A DNA stretch of 64,000 nucleotides from CAWKMN01 sp963850765 (GCA_963850765.1 CAWKMN010000001.1:186001-250000); one strand, 5' to 3'; positions 35,570-44,974 are shown, counted from the stretch's first letter. Numbers and translations: made by a program. The notes: generated by a model from the letters alone, not told the origin.

Positions 35570-36944
35570 TTATTTTCGCCTTTTGACGGCCCACAGCCGC
35601 GCGGTGCCGTCATGCGAGGCGGTTGCCATCAGCGTACCGTCGCCGCTGATCGCCACGCAGTTCACACCGCCTTCGTGCTCGCGCAGAACCCGCAGCGCGC
35701 GTCCCTGCTTCCCGGCGCATAACTGATCCACGCGCCACAGCCGGATCGCGCCATCCAGCGAGCCCATCGCCAGCAGCGCGCCATCCGGGCTGAAGGCGAT
35801 GCTCCGCACGCAGTTGCTGTTGTAATCCGCATAAACGACGGAGATCAGCTTCTCGCGGCTGGTCACGTCGATCAGCGCCATCCCGTTGCCATCGAGCGCC
35901 ATCGCCAGCAGCCGCCCGTCCGGGCTGAAGACGACCTGCCGCACGCCGTCCTCGGTGGGGATCACGGCGATCTCGCGCTTTTCCGTCCGGTGTTCGGTAT
36001 CCCACAGCCGCACGGTGCGATCCATCCCCGCCGACGCGACCAGTTTGCCATCCGGGCTGTAGGTCACATCGCTGGCCGGGCCGTCGTGCATCCCCAGGAA
36101 ATCGAGCGGCTGGCGCTCGTCGGCGTTCCACATGCGGACGCTGCCATCGTCCGACACGGACGCGAGGATCGCTTCGGCCGGGCTGTAGGCGATGCCGGTC
36201 ACGGGGCCGGCGTGCCCGATCAGCGCCGTGACGCAGTAGCGCTTCTGCACGTTCCACACGCGGATCGTCTTATCGTCAGAGCCGGACGCGAGATACGTCC
36301 CGCTGGGGCTGAACGCCAGCGTATTGACGGGCTTTTCGTGGCCGATCAGCGCCTTGATGCGCTTGCGCCCGGTCGTATACCACAGCCGCACGGTTTTATC
36401 CTCGGAGCAGGTCGCGACCATCGTGCCATCCGGGCTGAGGGCGATGTCCTTGACGCTGTCGCGGTGGCCGATCAGTTCCAGGGTGGTGGTCAGGTGGCGC
36501 AGCCCGACAAGTCCGATCGGGCGCGGGACGCGCTTACGACCTTTGCTGTCCGCGGGCAGAGGTTCACCAAACAGCCGCTCGCGCAGTTGGCTGAGCGCGA
36601 TCTCGTAATCCTGCGCCGCAAAATCCACATATTGGATGCGCCGCAGTTGAAATTGCAGGATCGGCGTCGGGCGCAGCATCACCGGGAGGATCGGTTTGGA
36701 CAGATCGCGGAAATACTGCCACTCGTCGTTGACATTGCCGGACTCCATCGAGTTCGGGCGAAATGATCAGCACGAGCGTATCGCAGGCGTCAAGCCCCTG
36801 CTGAATGGCTGTGCTCCAATTGGAACCGGGCGGGATGCTGTCCACGTCCATCCAAATGCTCGCGCCCAGGCGCTCCAGATCCGTGGCAAGCTGCCGGGCG
36901 AATTCGTCGTCTTTGCGGCTGTAGCTGATGAAGACTTTGCTCAT
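35570..36944 (-). CDS. TIR domain-WD40 repeat protein, one frameshift
   Basis: Removing one C near 36763 joins two frames into a 457-aa protein. Residues 1-135 form a TIR domain: MSKVFISYSRKDDEFARQLA, SIWMDVDSIPPGSNWSTAIQ and DTLVLIISPNSMESGNVNDE. Residues 150-457 carry seven WD40 repeats such as TLELIGHRDSVKDIALSPDG ending TVRLW, one per blade; blade 5 is degenerate. The position that carries the NADase Glu in SARM1-type TIR domains reads Ser in NWSTAIQQGL, so catalysis is doubtful. Known TIR-WD40 proteins serve as immune or signalling scaffolds. No effector is adjacent. Confidence 0.87.
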
Positions 36945-37024
36945 GATCCGTTGGCTTCAGATAGGTCGGGCTCGGTTTTTCGCGCTAGTATAGCAAATAG
37001 TGCGGATTGTGGCAGACATCGGAG

Positions 37025-37160
37025 ATCCCGGCCTCACCCCCTGATCCGCTCTCTGCGCCGTGGAGAGGGGGAGAGCATCGTCGATTCACTTCGCCGGGCC
37101 GTGCAACGACCCGGCTATGTACCGGAAGCGCCCTAAAGGACGCTGGCCGAATCGCGCGGT
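37025..37160. repeat. GAGAGGGG-type repeat plus degenerate CGGCTATG palindrome
   Basis: CCTCACCCCCTGATCCGCTC and CGTGGAGAGGGGGAGAGCAT are followed by GACCCGGCTATGTACCGGAA and GCGCCCTAAAGGACGC, a diverged copy of the CCGCGCGG family. No gene is seen between 36945 and 37239. Confidence 0.55.
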
Positions 37161-37239
37161 CAGGGCCGTTCATGGCCTTTCCGGTGTATAGCCCGCTGCT
37201 TGCAGCGCCGGTGCATTGCGGCGCCGGGCGATTTGAGGC

Positions 37240-38796
37240 TCACTCCCACTCAATCGTCGCGGGCGGTTTGGTGCTGATGTCGTACAGCACGCGGTTCACG
37301 CCGCGGACCTCGTTCACGATGCGGCTGCTGATGCGCGCCAGCAGGTCGGGATCGAGCCGCGCCCAATCCGCCGTCATAAAATCGTCGGTGGTGACGGCGC
37401 GCAGCACGATCACCTCGTCGTAGGTGCGGCTGTCGCCCATCACGCCGACGCTGCGCACCGGCAGCAGGACGGCGAACGCCTGCGCCGTGCCTTCGCGCAG
37501 CAGACCCGCTGCGTGTAACTCGCTGATGAAGATGTGATCGGCGGCGCGCAGGGTTTCCAGCCGCTCCCAGGTGACTTCACCCACGCAGCGCACGCCGAGT
37601 CCGGGGCCGGGGAAGGGCTGCCGCCACACGATCTCCTCCGCGAGGCCGAGCGCCGTCCCGACTTCGCGCACCTCGTCTTTGAACAGATCGCGCAGCGGCT
37701 CCACCAGCCGCGTTCTGAGGTGCTCCGGCAGGCCGCCGACGTTGTGATGCGACTTGATGCGCCGCGCGCCGGGCCGCCCCGTGCCCGCGCTCTCGATCAC
37801 GTCGGGATAGATCGTACCCTGCGCCAGCCAGTCGAGCTTGCCAAGCTTCGCGGCTTCGCGCTCGAACACGTCCGCGAACGTTTTGCCGATGATGACGCGT
37901 TTGGCTTCGGGATCGCTCACCCCCGCCAGCACGTCGAGAAATTCCTCGGTCGCGTCCACGGCGGTCATGTTCCGCCAGCCTAATGTCATCGCCAGCGTGA
38001 TGACCTGGTTGGCTTCGTCGTGGCGCAGCATCCCGTGATTGACGAACACCGGCACCAGTTGGTCGCCCACCGCGCGGTAAATCAATTCCCCGGCAACGGA
38101 CAAATCCACGCCGCCGCTCATGCCGAGCAGCACGCGCCCCGCGCCCACCTGCTCGCGGATGCTCTGCACGCTGGCCGCAATAAAATGCTCCGGGGTCCAG
38201 TTCCGCGCGGCATCGCAGATGCTCAGCACGAAATTGCGCAGAATTGCCGTGCCGTGTTCGGTGTGCTGCACTTCGGGATGGAACTGGATGCCGTAGATGC
38301 GCCGCGCCGGATTTGCGATGGCCGCATAGGGCGCGTTGTCGGTGACGGCCGTGGTGATAAACCCCTCGGGGAGACGCTCTGTGCGATCGCCGTGGCTCAT
38401 CCAGACGGTCTGGGTATCGTCAAGGCCATCAAACAGCCCGGCCGGATTCGTGACCTCGATGCTCGCCTGCCCATACTCGCGCAGATCCGAGCCGCTCACC
38501 TGCCCGCCGAGCGCGTCCGTGATGAGGTGCTGCCCGTAGCAGATGCCGAGCACGGGGAAATGGATGTCCAGCACCCAGCGCGGCAGGCTTGGCGCGCCGG
38601 GTTCGTAGACGCTGGCCGGGCTGCCGGACAGGATCACGCCGCGAAAGTCCGGCACGGCGGCGGAAGCATCCTCCTGCGTGGTGTCAAACGGCACGAGCGC
38701 CGCATAAACTCCCAGTTCGCGCACACGCCGCGCGATCAACTGCGCGGTCTGCGAGCCAAAATCGAGGATGATGATCCCACCCGTTTTTAACGACAT
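37240..38796 (-). CDS. guaA: GMP synthase (glutamine-hydrolysing)
   Basis: The 518-aa enzyme converts XMP to GMP using glutamine and ATP. The N-terminal class I amidotransferase has FGSQTAQLIARRVRELGVYA, the nucleophile Cys in LGICYGQHLI and the His-Glu pair in GIQFHPEVQHTEHG. The ATP-pyrophosphatase domain has LLGMSGGVDLSVAGEL, and the dimerisation domain has GLPEHLRTRLVEPLRDLFKD and ends LYDISTKPPATIEWE. The P-loop is unusual: the family norm is SGGVDSSV, and here the first Ser is Leu (TTG for TCG). Seven bases separate it from xpt upstream, so xanthine salvage to XMP and its amination to GMP are co-expressed. Start ATG 38796. Confidence 0.95.
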   Translation of the reverse strand: MSLKTGGIIILDFGSQTAQLIARRVRELGVYAALVPFDTTQEDASAAVPDFRGVILSGSPASVYEPGAPSLPRWVLDIHFPVLGICYGQHLITDALGGQVSGSDLREYGQASIEVTNPAGLFDGLDDTQTVWMSHGDRTERLPEGFITTAVTDNAPYAAIANPARRIYGIQFHPEVQHTEHGTAILRNFVLSICDAARNWTPEHFIAASVQSIREQVGAGRVLLGMSGGVDLSVAGELIYRAVGDQLVPVFVNHGMLRHDEANQVITLAMTLGWRNMTAVDATEEFLDVLAGVSDPEAKRVIIGKTFADVFEREAAKLGKLDWLAQGTIYPDVIESAGTGRPGARRIKSHHNVGGLPEHLRTRLVEPLRDLFKDEVREVGTALGLAEEIVWRQPFPGPGLGVRCVGEVTWERLETLRAADHIFISELHAAGLLREGTAQAFAVLLPVRSVGVMGDSRTYDEVIVLRAVTTDDFMTADWARLDPDLLARISSRIVNEVRGVNRVLYDISTKPPATIEWE

Positions 38797-38803
38797 AATA
38801 TGT

Positions 38804-39397
38804 CTACTTGACCGGCTGCGGCTCGCCCGCAAACACGATCTGATGTTCATCCATATAGGTGATCGTCGCCAGCGCCTCAACCGGCACGCCGTATTTGGCC
38901 TCAAGTTTTTCGCGCCCGCCTTCAAAGGCTTTTTCGACGACCGCGACAACCCCGACCAGGGTGCAGCGCGCTTCGCCGAGCATGCGCGCCAGCGCGAGCA
39001 GCGTCTTGCCCGACGCGAGAAAGTCATCCACGATCAGCACGCGCTCGCCCGGCGGCAGATATTCGGCGGCGACCATCAGATTGGTTTCGCCGCCTTTGGT
39101 GTGGCTCGGAGCCGTTTCCAGGAAGATCGGGCCGTACATCGTGACCGGCTTATACTTGCGTGCATAAACTATCGGCACATTCAGCGCCAGTGCCGCCATC
39201 AGCGCCGGGGCGATTCCCGACACTTCGGCGGTGAGGATGCGCGTGGGCCGGGCATCGCGGAAGCGCAGCGCGATCTCTTCGCCCATCGCCTTGATCAGTT
39301 GAGGGTCCATCTGGTGATTGAGAATGCTATCTATCTTCAGGATACCATCTCCCAGGTAGCGCCCTTCGGTGCGGATTTTGTCTTTCAGCGCCTGCAT
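38804..39397 (-). CDS. xpt: Xanthine phosphoribosyltransferase
   Basis: The 197-aa enzyme turns xanthine and PRPP into XMP. It starts MQALKDKIRTEGRYLGDGIL at ATG 39397, which has GAGGGA four bases before it; the upstream ATG at 39415 has no ribosome site. The family pattern LKIDSILNHQMDPQLIKAMG is near the N-terminus. The PRPP loop is ERVLIVDDFLASGKTLLAL. It is the first gene of a two-gene purine operon with guaA. No purine riboswitch core could be recognised upstream, so control may be at the promoter. Confidence 0.93.
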   Translation of the reverse strand: MQALKDKIRTEGRYLGDGILKIDSILNHQMDPQLIKAMGEEIALRFRDARPTRILTAEVSGIAPALMAALALNVPIVYARKYKPVTMYGPIFLETAPSHTKGGETNLMVAAEYLPPGERVLIVDDFLASGKTLLALARMLGEARCTLVGVVAVVEKAFEGGREKLEAKYGVPVEALATITYMDEHQIVFAGEPQPVK

Positions 39398-39437
39398 GAT
39401 TCCCTCGTTATTCATCCGACGACAGCTTAATCGGGAT

Positions 39438-39443
39438 ATTGTA
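39438..39443 (-). promoter_or_regulatory. Candidate -10 box for xpt-guaA
   Basis: TACAAT on the minus strand (in CTGGTACAATATCC) lies about 40 bases before the xpt start. The matching -35 region (near 39461) is poor. Confidence 0.45.
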
Positions 39444-39649
39444 CCAGAAAAGAACGCGCGGGCATTTGTTCAGAACTGCCGAAAACGGATGCCCCTGATT
39501 TTGTATTTCCCCGGTGTTTTGCCACAATCAGAAGAAAGTGAACAGTTTTTTTTAGTGTTTGGTTTTTAGTACTCGCGGCTCGCCTGCGATTTGTCCTGCT
39601 AAAGACCAAAAACTAATCACCAACAACCAATCACTGACAGGAGTATTCG

Positions 39650-40612
39650 ATGAAGATCGGGATTGTAGGCAGCGGGGTGGTGGGCTCGACGGCGGCGTAT
39701 GCGCTGGTGATGCGCGGCATTGGGCGCGAGATCGTGCTGGTGGATCTCAACCAGCAGCGCGCGCAGGCCGAAGCGGATGATATTCTGCACGCGGTTCCCT
39801 TCGCCCACCCGCTGCACGTGAGCGCGGGCGATTACCCGGATCTGGCGGGCGCAGAAGTCGTGATCATCACGGCGGGGGTGGCGCAGCGCCCCGGCGAAAC
39901 GCGCCTGCAACTGCTCGAACGGAACGCGGCGGTCTTTCGTAATGTCGTGCCGAGCGTGCTGCGCCATGCTCCGGACGCAGTGCTGCTCGTGGCGACGAAT
40001 CCGGTGGACGTCATGACCCACTTAACCGCGCGCTACGCCGCTGAGTTTGGCGTGCCGTCCCGCCGCGTGATCGGCTCCGGTACGACACTGGATACGGCCC
40101 GCTTCCGGGCGCTGCTGGGGCGGCACCTGGGGGTGGATGCGCAGCATGTGCATGCTTACGTGCTGGGTGAGCACGGCGATTCTGAGGTGCTGGCGTGGTC
40201 CGAAGTGGGGATCGGCGGGATCCCGCTGGACGAGTTCTGCTTCGAAGAGGGCCGCGAAGTAACTGAGGCCGTGCGGCGTGAGATCGATGAGCAGGTGCGC
40301 AGCGCCGCCTACCGGATCATCGAGGGCAAGGGCGCGACGTACTACGGGATCGGCAGTGCGCTGGCCCGCATCGTGAGCGTGATCCTGGGCGATCAGCGGG
40401 CGCTGCTGACGGTCTGCACGCCGGTCCGCGACGTGGCGGGGGTGCCCGATGTGACGGTCTCGCTGCCGAATTTGGTCGGCGGATCGGGTGTGCTGGCGCA
40501 CTGCCTGTTTGAACTCACCAATTCCGAACAGGCCGGGCTGCACGCCAGCGCGCAGATCGTGCGCGACGCTATCCTGAGTCTTAGAGGGGTAGCCTCACCC
40601 CTTTTCTCCTGA
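39650..40612 (+). CDS. ldh: L-lactate dehydrogenase
   Basis: The 320-aa NAD-dependent enzyme interconverts pyruvate and L-lactate. The NAD fold starts KIGIVGSGVVGSTAAYALVM. The substrate loop is AGVAQRPGETRLQLL, where Gln rather than Arg before the catalytic Arg marks lactate rather than malate specificity. The catalytic Asp-His pair is in GSGTTLDTARFR and VLGEHGDSEVLAWS. The ribosome site ACAGGAG lies six bases ahead. The short upstream region contains repeated TTTTTAGT/ACTAATCACC sequence and no clear promoter. It is monocistronic. Confidence 0.93.
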   Translation: MKIGIVGSGVVGSTAAYALVMRGIGREIVLVDLNQQRAQAEADDILHAVPFAHPLHVSAGDYPDLAGAEVVIITAGVAQRPGETRLQLLERNAAVFRNVVPSVLRHAPDAVLLVATNPVDVMTHLTARYAAEFGVPSRRVIGSGTTLDTARFRALLGRHLGVDAQHVHAYVLGEHGDSEVLAWSEVGIGGIPLDEFCFEEGREVTEAVRREIDEQVRSAAYRIIEGKGATYYGIGSALARIVSVILGDQRALLTVCTPVRDVAGVPDVTVSLPNLVGGSGVLAHCLFELTNSEQAGLHASAQIVRDAILSLRGVASPLFS

Positions 40613-40626
40613 TTGAAAATGATTTC

Positions 40627-40735
40627 ATCCCAGAGGGCACAGAGCACACAGAGAAAATCAAGGGAAAAGCAAGAGAAGAAGTCCCCTCTCTAACCCGGTT
40701 GGAGAGGGGATTTAGGGGTGAGGCCGGGAGATGGT
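40627..40735. repeat. CACAGAG-type and GAGAGGGG-type repeats after ldh
   Basis: CAGAGGGCACAGAGCACACA resembles the left arm of the inverted repeat at 57241-57422. It is followed by CCCCTCTCTAACCCGG and GGAGAGGGGATTTAGGGGTG, another GAGAGGGG copy. Confidence 0.6.
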
Positions 40736-40815
40736 TAACCACCCAACTCATCACTGAATACTGTAAACTGTCTGCTGTGTACAGCCTTTTCCGCAACGCC
40801 CGCCGACTTCAGACG

Positions 40816-40821
40816 TATAAT
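40816..40821 (+). promoter_or_regulatory. Candidate -10 box for the FtsX-ATPase-FtsX operon
   Basis: TATAAT in ACGTATAATTATTC lies 85 bases before the first permease start; no strong -35 is seen. Confidence 0.45.
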
Positions 40822-40905
40822 TATTCTGGACAGGTTTTGGCCTGTCTGCCACGGTAGGGTAACATTCCTGGGTTATCACCCATCCGATTTGTCTCAGGGG
40901 CGGAA

Positions 40906-43905
40906 ATGATCGAGAGACTCCGATTCTACACGCAGCACTCCCTTAATGACCTGCGGGTCAACGGGCGGCGCACGCTGTTCGCGCTGCTGTGTATCGCGGC
41001 CGGCGTTGCGGCGATTGTCAGCCTGCAAACGCTGGCCGTCATGATGAATAACACCCTGACCGGAAGCCTTCAGGAGAGCAACCGGGGCGATCTGCGCGTC
41101 ACGCCGGGCGACCGGTGGAGCCAGTATGTGATAGAGACGGAAGAGGATTCGCTGGAGGGGAACATCTTTTTCACCCCCGAAGGGGTCGAGCACATCCAGG
41201 CGTGGTTCGACGAGCACTATCCCGGCGCGACGATCACTTACCGGCAGGCGGTCTACGGCTTTGGCGTCGCCTGGAGCGCCAGCATCCCCGAACGCAACAC
41301 CTACAAGAGCTTCATCTACAACTTCATCGTGGATTCGGACGAATATCCGGTGTATGGCACCGTCGAGACGGACGGCGACGACAACCTGTCGGAGATGCTG
41401 CAAGCGCCCACCGATATTGTGATCAGCCAGAATCTCGCGGACGACCTGGAGGCCAAAGTTGGCGATCAACTCAGGTTAGCCGGGGCCAGCCAGGATTTCA
41501 CCATCCGAGGGATTGTGCCCACCGACACCGAGGCCGGGCTGTTTAACTTCGTGGCGCATGTCTTCGGCTATTTTTACGTGGACGACAGCGCCGTGCCGCT
41601 GTTTGAGGGGCTGGTGCCGGGGGAGGCATCGACGCTGTACGTGCGCCTCAGCGACCCCTCCCAGGTGGATGAAGCCAGCCGCGACCTGAGCCGCCTGAAC
41701 CGTTCGCTCAATATTACCACCACCACCGATCTGCGTGAGGCCAACCAGACGCTGTCGGATACGGTCGATGATCTGGTGGTGGTGATGGGGCTGGTCTCGC
41801 TGCTGATCGGCGGGATCGGGATCATCAACACCATGCTGGTCATCGTCAGCCGCCGCACGACGGAAGTCGCCGTGCTCAAGACGCTGGGGCTGGAACCGCG
41901 CGAAGTGATCGTGCTGTTCCTGGTCGAAGCCGTGCTGATGGGCATTGCGGGCAGTGCGCTCGGCGTGATCGGCGGGTGGGTGCTGGCCTACGCGGTCAAG
42001 GGGGTAGCCGAAACCTTCCTCGGCCAGCGGCTCGACTTTACGATCGCGCTCGTCCCGGCGCTGAACGGCTTTGTCGTCGGCGTGATCATCACGACGATCT
42101 TCGGCTTCCTGCCGACTCTGGCCGCCGGGCAGATCCGCCCCGCCAATGTGCTGCGCCCCAACGAGACGATCATCCCGCGCGCCGGGCGCTTGAGCGCCTT
42201 TATCGCGGTGGTGTGCCTCGTGCTGGCGCTGAGCCTGGTGGCACAGGGTCTCATGGGCGAGATGCTCGACGATGTGGAACTGAACGAGGCGCTGGATCTG
42301 CAAACGATCACCACCGGGCTGGGCGCGGCCTACGGGCTGGTGATCGCGCTGGCGGCGGTGATCAGCGGGATTCTCTCCATGCGCGAGCGGCGGCGCGGGC
42401 GCAGCTGGCTGCTTCATCTGCTGTACTGGCTGGCCCTGCTGATCGTGGTGCCGGGGTTGGGGGCGCTGTTCGGCCACTATGTGCCCGCGCTCATCGTGCT
42501 GACGACGACGGTGATCCTGATCGGCTACCTGTATATCGCGCTGTGGCTGGTGATCTGGGCGGTGGGCGGCGGGCGAATCCGCGACATCTGGCCGGGGATT
42601 CTGGTGCTGCTGTTCCCGCTGTTCTGGCCGCTGATCCCGGTGCTGATCGGGCTGCTCATCCCGACCTGGATCCTCGGCTGGCTTATCCAGCGTTTCACCG
42701 TGGTCGATCTGAAGATCGCCATGCGCTCGATGCTGGCGACGAAAGGGCGCGGCGCGTCAACTCTGCTGGCGCTGGTTGTCGGCGTGTTCACGCTGAGCAT
42801 CATCACCATGCTGGTCGATACGATCACCGGCGTGTTTGAAAACCTGCTGGAAAACGCCGCGGGCGGCAATATGCTGGTGATCTCGGCGGGCGGTGAGACG
42901 GCGATTGATGATATTCGCGCCACGTTTGATGCCCATGCCGACGATGTGCGGGGCTATGCGATCGTCGCCGGGTTTGGCGACAGCGCGCGCCCGGTCAGCT
43001 ATCAGGACGTCAGCGCCCACCGGGACCTGAACCGCGGCCAGGTTCAGCAAGCCGGCGGCTGGTGGCTGGCCGAGATCGAGGGGCGCGAGATCACGTCGAA
43101 CCTGCCCGATCTGACCTTCAGCGAGGGACGCAACCTCGACCCCGCGCGCGACAGCGCCCCGGACGCCGAGGGTTTCTGGTCGGCGGTCGTCGCCCTAGAA
43201 GGAGAGGATAATTCCTATATCAGCAACGCCATCGACCCCGCCCTTGGTGATACCTTCACGCTGGCGATCGACGGTGAGCAGATCAAATTCCGCGTGGTCG
43301 GCGTGGCCGAACAGGGCGTGCAGTTCAGTACATCCCCGGCATACGCCCCGCTGGCTGCCTTTGGCGATCATGACGCCGACGAGTTTTTTGCCATCGCCGA
43401 CGTGGATGAGGACAAGATCCGCGAGGTGCGGCGCGACTTAATCCAGGTGCCCGGCGTATTTGTATTGGAGACGCGGCTGATTAACGACCTGCTCAACCGT
43501 ATTATCGACCAGTTCACGTCGTTCCCGATCCTGGTAGCGGCGCTGGCGCTGGTCACGGGCGGCATCGTAATCGCCAACGCCGTCGCGCTCTCGACGATGG
43601 AACGGCGGCGCGAGATCGGCGTGATGAAAGCGGTGGGCTTGCAGCGCGAGCGCGTGTTGGGTATGCTGCTGCTCGAAAACGGACTGATGGGGATCGTAGG
43701 CGGCCTGATCGGAGTCGGCATCAGTTTTGTGGGGCTGGTGATCGCCCTGACCCAAATGTTTGAAGGCGAACTGGGCAGTGCCATTCCGTATGTGACCGCG
43801 TTTTCACTGATGGGGCTGTGTATCGGTATTTCGCTGATCGCGGCCTTACTGTCGGTTTGGGGAGCGTCCGGCGAAAAACCGCTGAACGTGCTCCGTTATG
43901 AATGA
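40906..43905 (+). CDS. Large double FtsX/MacB-type ABC transporter permease 1
   Basis: The 999-aa membrane protein contains two FtsX modules. An N-terminal anchor (TLFALLCIAAGVAAIVSLQT) leads to an extracytoplasmic MacB-like domain of about 230 residues, then three helices around VVVMGLVSLLIGGIGIINTM. A middle group of extra helices covers residues 425-600. A second anchor at ASTLLALVVGVFTLSIITML, a second extracytoplasmic domain and a C-terminal FtsX triplet end in GEKPLNVLRYE. MacB/LolC-like systems export or extract lipoproteins, peptides or toxins, or transmit mechanical force; the substrate is unknown. The ATPase gene begins 19 bases after the stop. Confidence 0.88.
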   Translation: MIERLRFYTQHSLNDLRVNGRRTLFALLCIAAGVAAIVSLQTLAVMMNNTLTGSLQESNRGDLRVTPGDRWSQYVIETEEDSLEGNIFFTPEGVEHIQAWFDEHYPGATITYRQAVYGFGVAWSASIPERNTYKSFIYNFIVDSDEYPVYGTVETDGDDNLSEMLQAPTDIVISQNLADDLEAKVGDQLRLAGASQDFTIRGIVPTDTEAGLFNFVAHVFGYFYVDDSAVPLFEGLVPGEASTLYVRLSDPSQVDEASRDLSRLNRSLNITTTTDLREANQTLSDTVDDLVVVMGLVSLLIGGIGIINTMLVIVSRRTTEVAVLKTLGLEPREVIVLFLVEAVLMGIAGSALGVIGGWVLAYAVKGVAETFLGQRLDFTIALVPALNGFVVGVIITTIFGFLPTLAAGQIRPANVLRPNETIIPRAGRLSAFIAVVCLVLALSLVAQGLMGEMLDDVELNEALDLQTITTGLGAAYGLVIALAAVISGILSMRERRRGRSWLLHLLYWLALLIVVPGLGALFGHYVPALIVLTTTVILIGYLYIALWLVIWAVGGGRIRDIWPGILVLLFPLFWPLIPVLIGLLIPTWILGWLIQRFTVVDLKIAMRSMLATKGRGASTLLALVVGVFTLSIITMLVDTITGVFENLLENAAGGNMLVISAGGETAIDDIRATFDAHADDVRGYAIVAGFGDSARPVSYQDVSAHRDLNRGQVQQAGGWWLAEIEGREITSNLPDLTFSEGRNLDPARDSAPDAEGFWSAVVALEGEDNSYISNAIDPALGDTFTLAIDGEQIKFRVVGVAEQGVQFSTSPAYAPLAAFGDHDADEFFAIADVDEDKIREVRRDLIQVPGVFVLETRLINDLLNRIIDQFTSFPILVAALALVTGGIVIANAVALSTMERRREIGVMKAVGLQRERVLGMLLLENGLMGIVGGLIGVGISFVGLVIALTQMFEGELGSAIPYVTAFSLMGLCIGISLIAALLSVWGASGEKPLNVLRYE

Positions 43906-43924
43906 GATCCGGAGAGGGAAGAGA

Positions 43925-44719
43925 ATGGTCCAGCAAAATGGCAATCACTACGTCGTCCGCACTGAAGACGTAAAAAAAGATCTGCAGCTTGGTGAGGTCA
44001 CCGTTCACGCCGTGCGCGGGATCTCGCTCTCGGTTGAGCGCGGCGAGTTCCTGGGCATCATCGGCCCGTCGGGCAGCGGCAAATCGACGCTGCTCGGTAT
44101 GATCGGCGGGTTGGATACACCATCGGGTGGGCAGGTGTTTATCGATGGACAGGATATCACCAACCTGGACGAGCGGGCCCTGACGCGCGTCCGCAACGAG
44201 AAGATCGGGTTTGTCTTCCAGTTCTTCAACCTGATCCCGACGCTGACCGCGCTCGAAAATATCGCGCTGCCGATCCAGTTCGCGCGCCGGCGCAAATACA
44301 ACCCGACCAAGCGCGCCAAAGAACTGCTCGATCTGCTGGGGCTGGGCGACCGCGCCGAGCACCGGCCGGCACAGCTATCCGGTGGGGAGCAGCAGCGCGT
44401 CGCGCTGGCCCGCGCCCTGGCGAACGATCCGCCGCTTCTGTTGGGCGATGAACCAACCGGCAACCTGGACTCGTTCTCCAGCGAGATGGTGATGCGCGCG
44501 CTGCGCAACGTGCAGAACGAACTGGGCACGACCGTGATCATCGTCACGCATGATACCGACGTCGCCTCGCAGATGGACCGGCTTGTGTCGCTGGTCGATG
44601 GCAAGATCGCCGAGGATACGGATGTCCGCTCGTCGGCGCGGCTGGCGGCGGTCAGGCAGCTTCGTGACAAGCGCGAAACCGGCGAACTCTCACCATTCGG
44701 CAAGGCCGCGAGTAAGTGA
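43925..44719 (+). CDS. MacB/LolD-type ABC transporter ATPase
   Basis: The 264-aa ATPase starts at ATG 43925 after GGAGAGGGAAGAG; an ATG at 43898 would overlap the permease. Walker A is GPSGSGKSTLLGMIGG, the Q-loop is GFVFQFFNLIPTLTALENIA, the signature is LSGGEQQRVALARAL and Walker B is LLLGDEPTGNLDS with the H-loop in VIIVTHDTD. The QFFNLIPTLTALENI segment is characteristic of the MacB/LolD branch. It lies between two giant FtsX-type permeases and probably serves both, as a homodimer beneath a permease pair or under each double-FtsX chain. Confidence 0.93.
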   Translation: MVQQNGNHYVVRTEDVKKDLQLGEVTVHAVRGISLSVERGEFLGIIGPSGSGKSTLLGMIGGLDTPSGGQVFIDGQDITNLDERALTRVRNEKIGFVFQFFNLIPTLTALENIALPIQFARRRKYNPTKRAKELLDLLGLGDRAEHRPAQLSGGEQQRVALARALANDPPLLLGDEPTGNLDSFSSEMVMRALRNVQNELGTTVIIVTHDTDVASQMDRLVSLVDGKIAEDTDVRSSARLAAVRQLRDKRETGELSPFGKAASK

Positions 44720-44774
44720 GTTGAGTTGTGAGTGGTGAGTCTTGAGTCGTGAGTTTGAACGGCGGTTTGATCAG

Positions 44775-44903
44775 GCTGACGCCGGGTGTTAAAACGCTCC
44801 GGCTATACCTGAAAAAGTCCACTAAAGGGACTCTCTCCAGCCCCTTCAGCGGGCTTCCGGGTTTTGTTCATAGCCGCGCGGTTTTAACCTGCGGCGTTAT
44901 GAG
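44775..44903. repeat. Full-length CCGCGCGGTTTTAACC palindromic repeat
   Basis: Outer arms ACGCCGGGTGTTAAAACGCT and ATAGCCGCGCGGTTTTAACC are imperfect inverted copies, and inner arms ACTAAAGGGACT and AGCCCCTTCAGCGGGCT pair as well. The 255-base gap between the ATPase and the second permease also contains TGAGTTGTGAGT-type simple sequence. Confidence 0.72.
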
Positions 44904-44974
44904 CGGCCCGCTCACCGCTTGCGGCTCATGTCTCATAACTCATGACTTACAACTCATGACCAAAGGATAAACCG

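Noticed and set aside
35570..36944. TIR-WD40 gene as part of a known antiphage defence operon
   Set aside because: No adjacent nuclease, SAVED, STING, Argonaute or membrane effector gene is present; neighbours are a flavoprotein and purine genes.
39398..39649. Possible purine riboswitch upstream of xpt-guaA
   Set aside because: The conserved purine riboswitch core sequences and paired loops could not be found; only a -10-like TACAAT is seen.
40616..40905. Possible attachment site or integrated element boundary after ldh
   Set aside because: No tRNA gene, integrase or flanking direct repeat was found; the sequence matches the scattered repeat families.
41476..42477. 333-residue minus-strand open frame within the first FtsX permease
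   Set aside because: Composition is dominated by Gln, His and Arg, and the opposite strand encodes an intact permease; it is a shadow frame.
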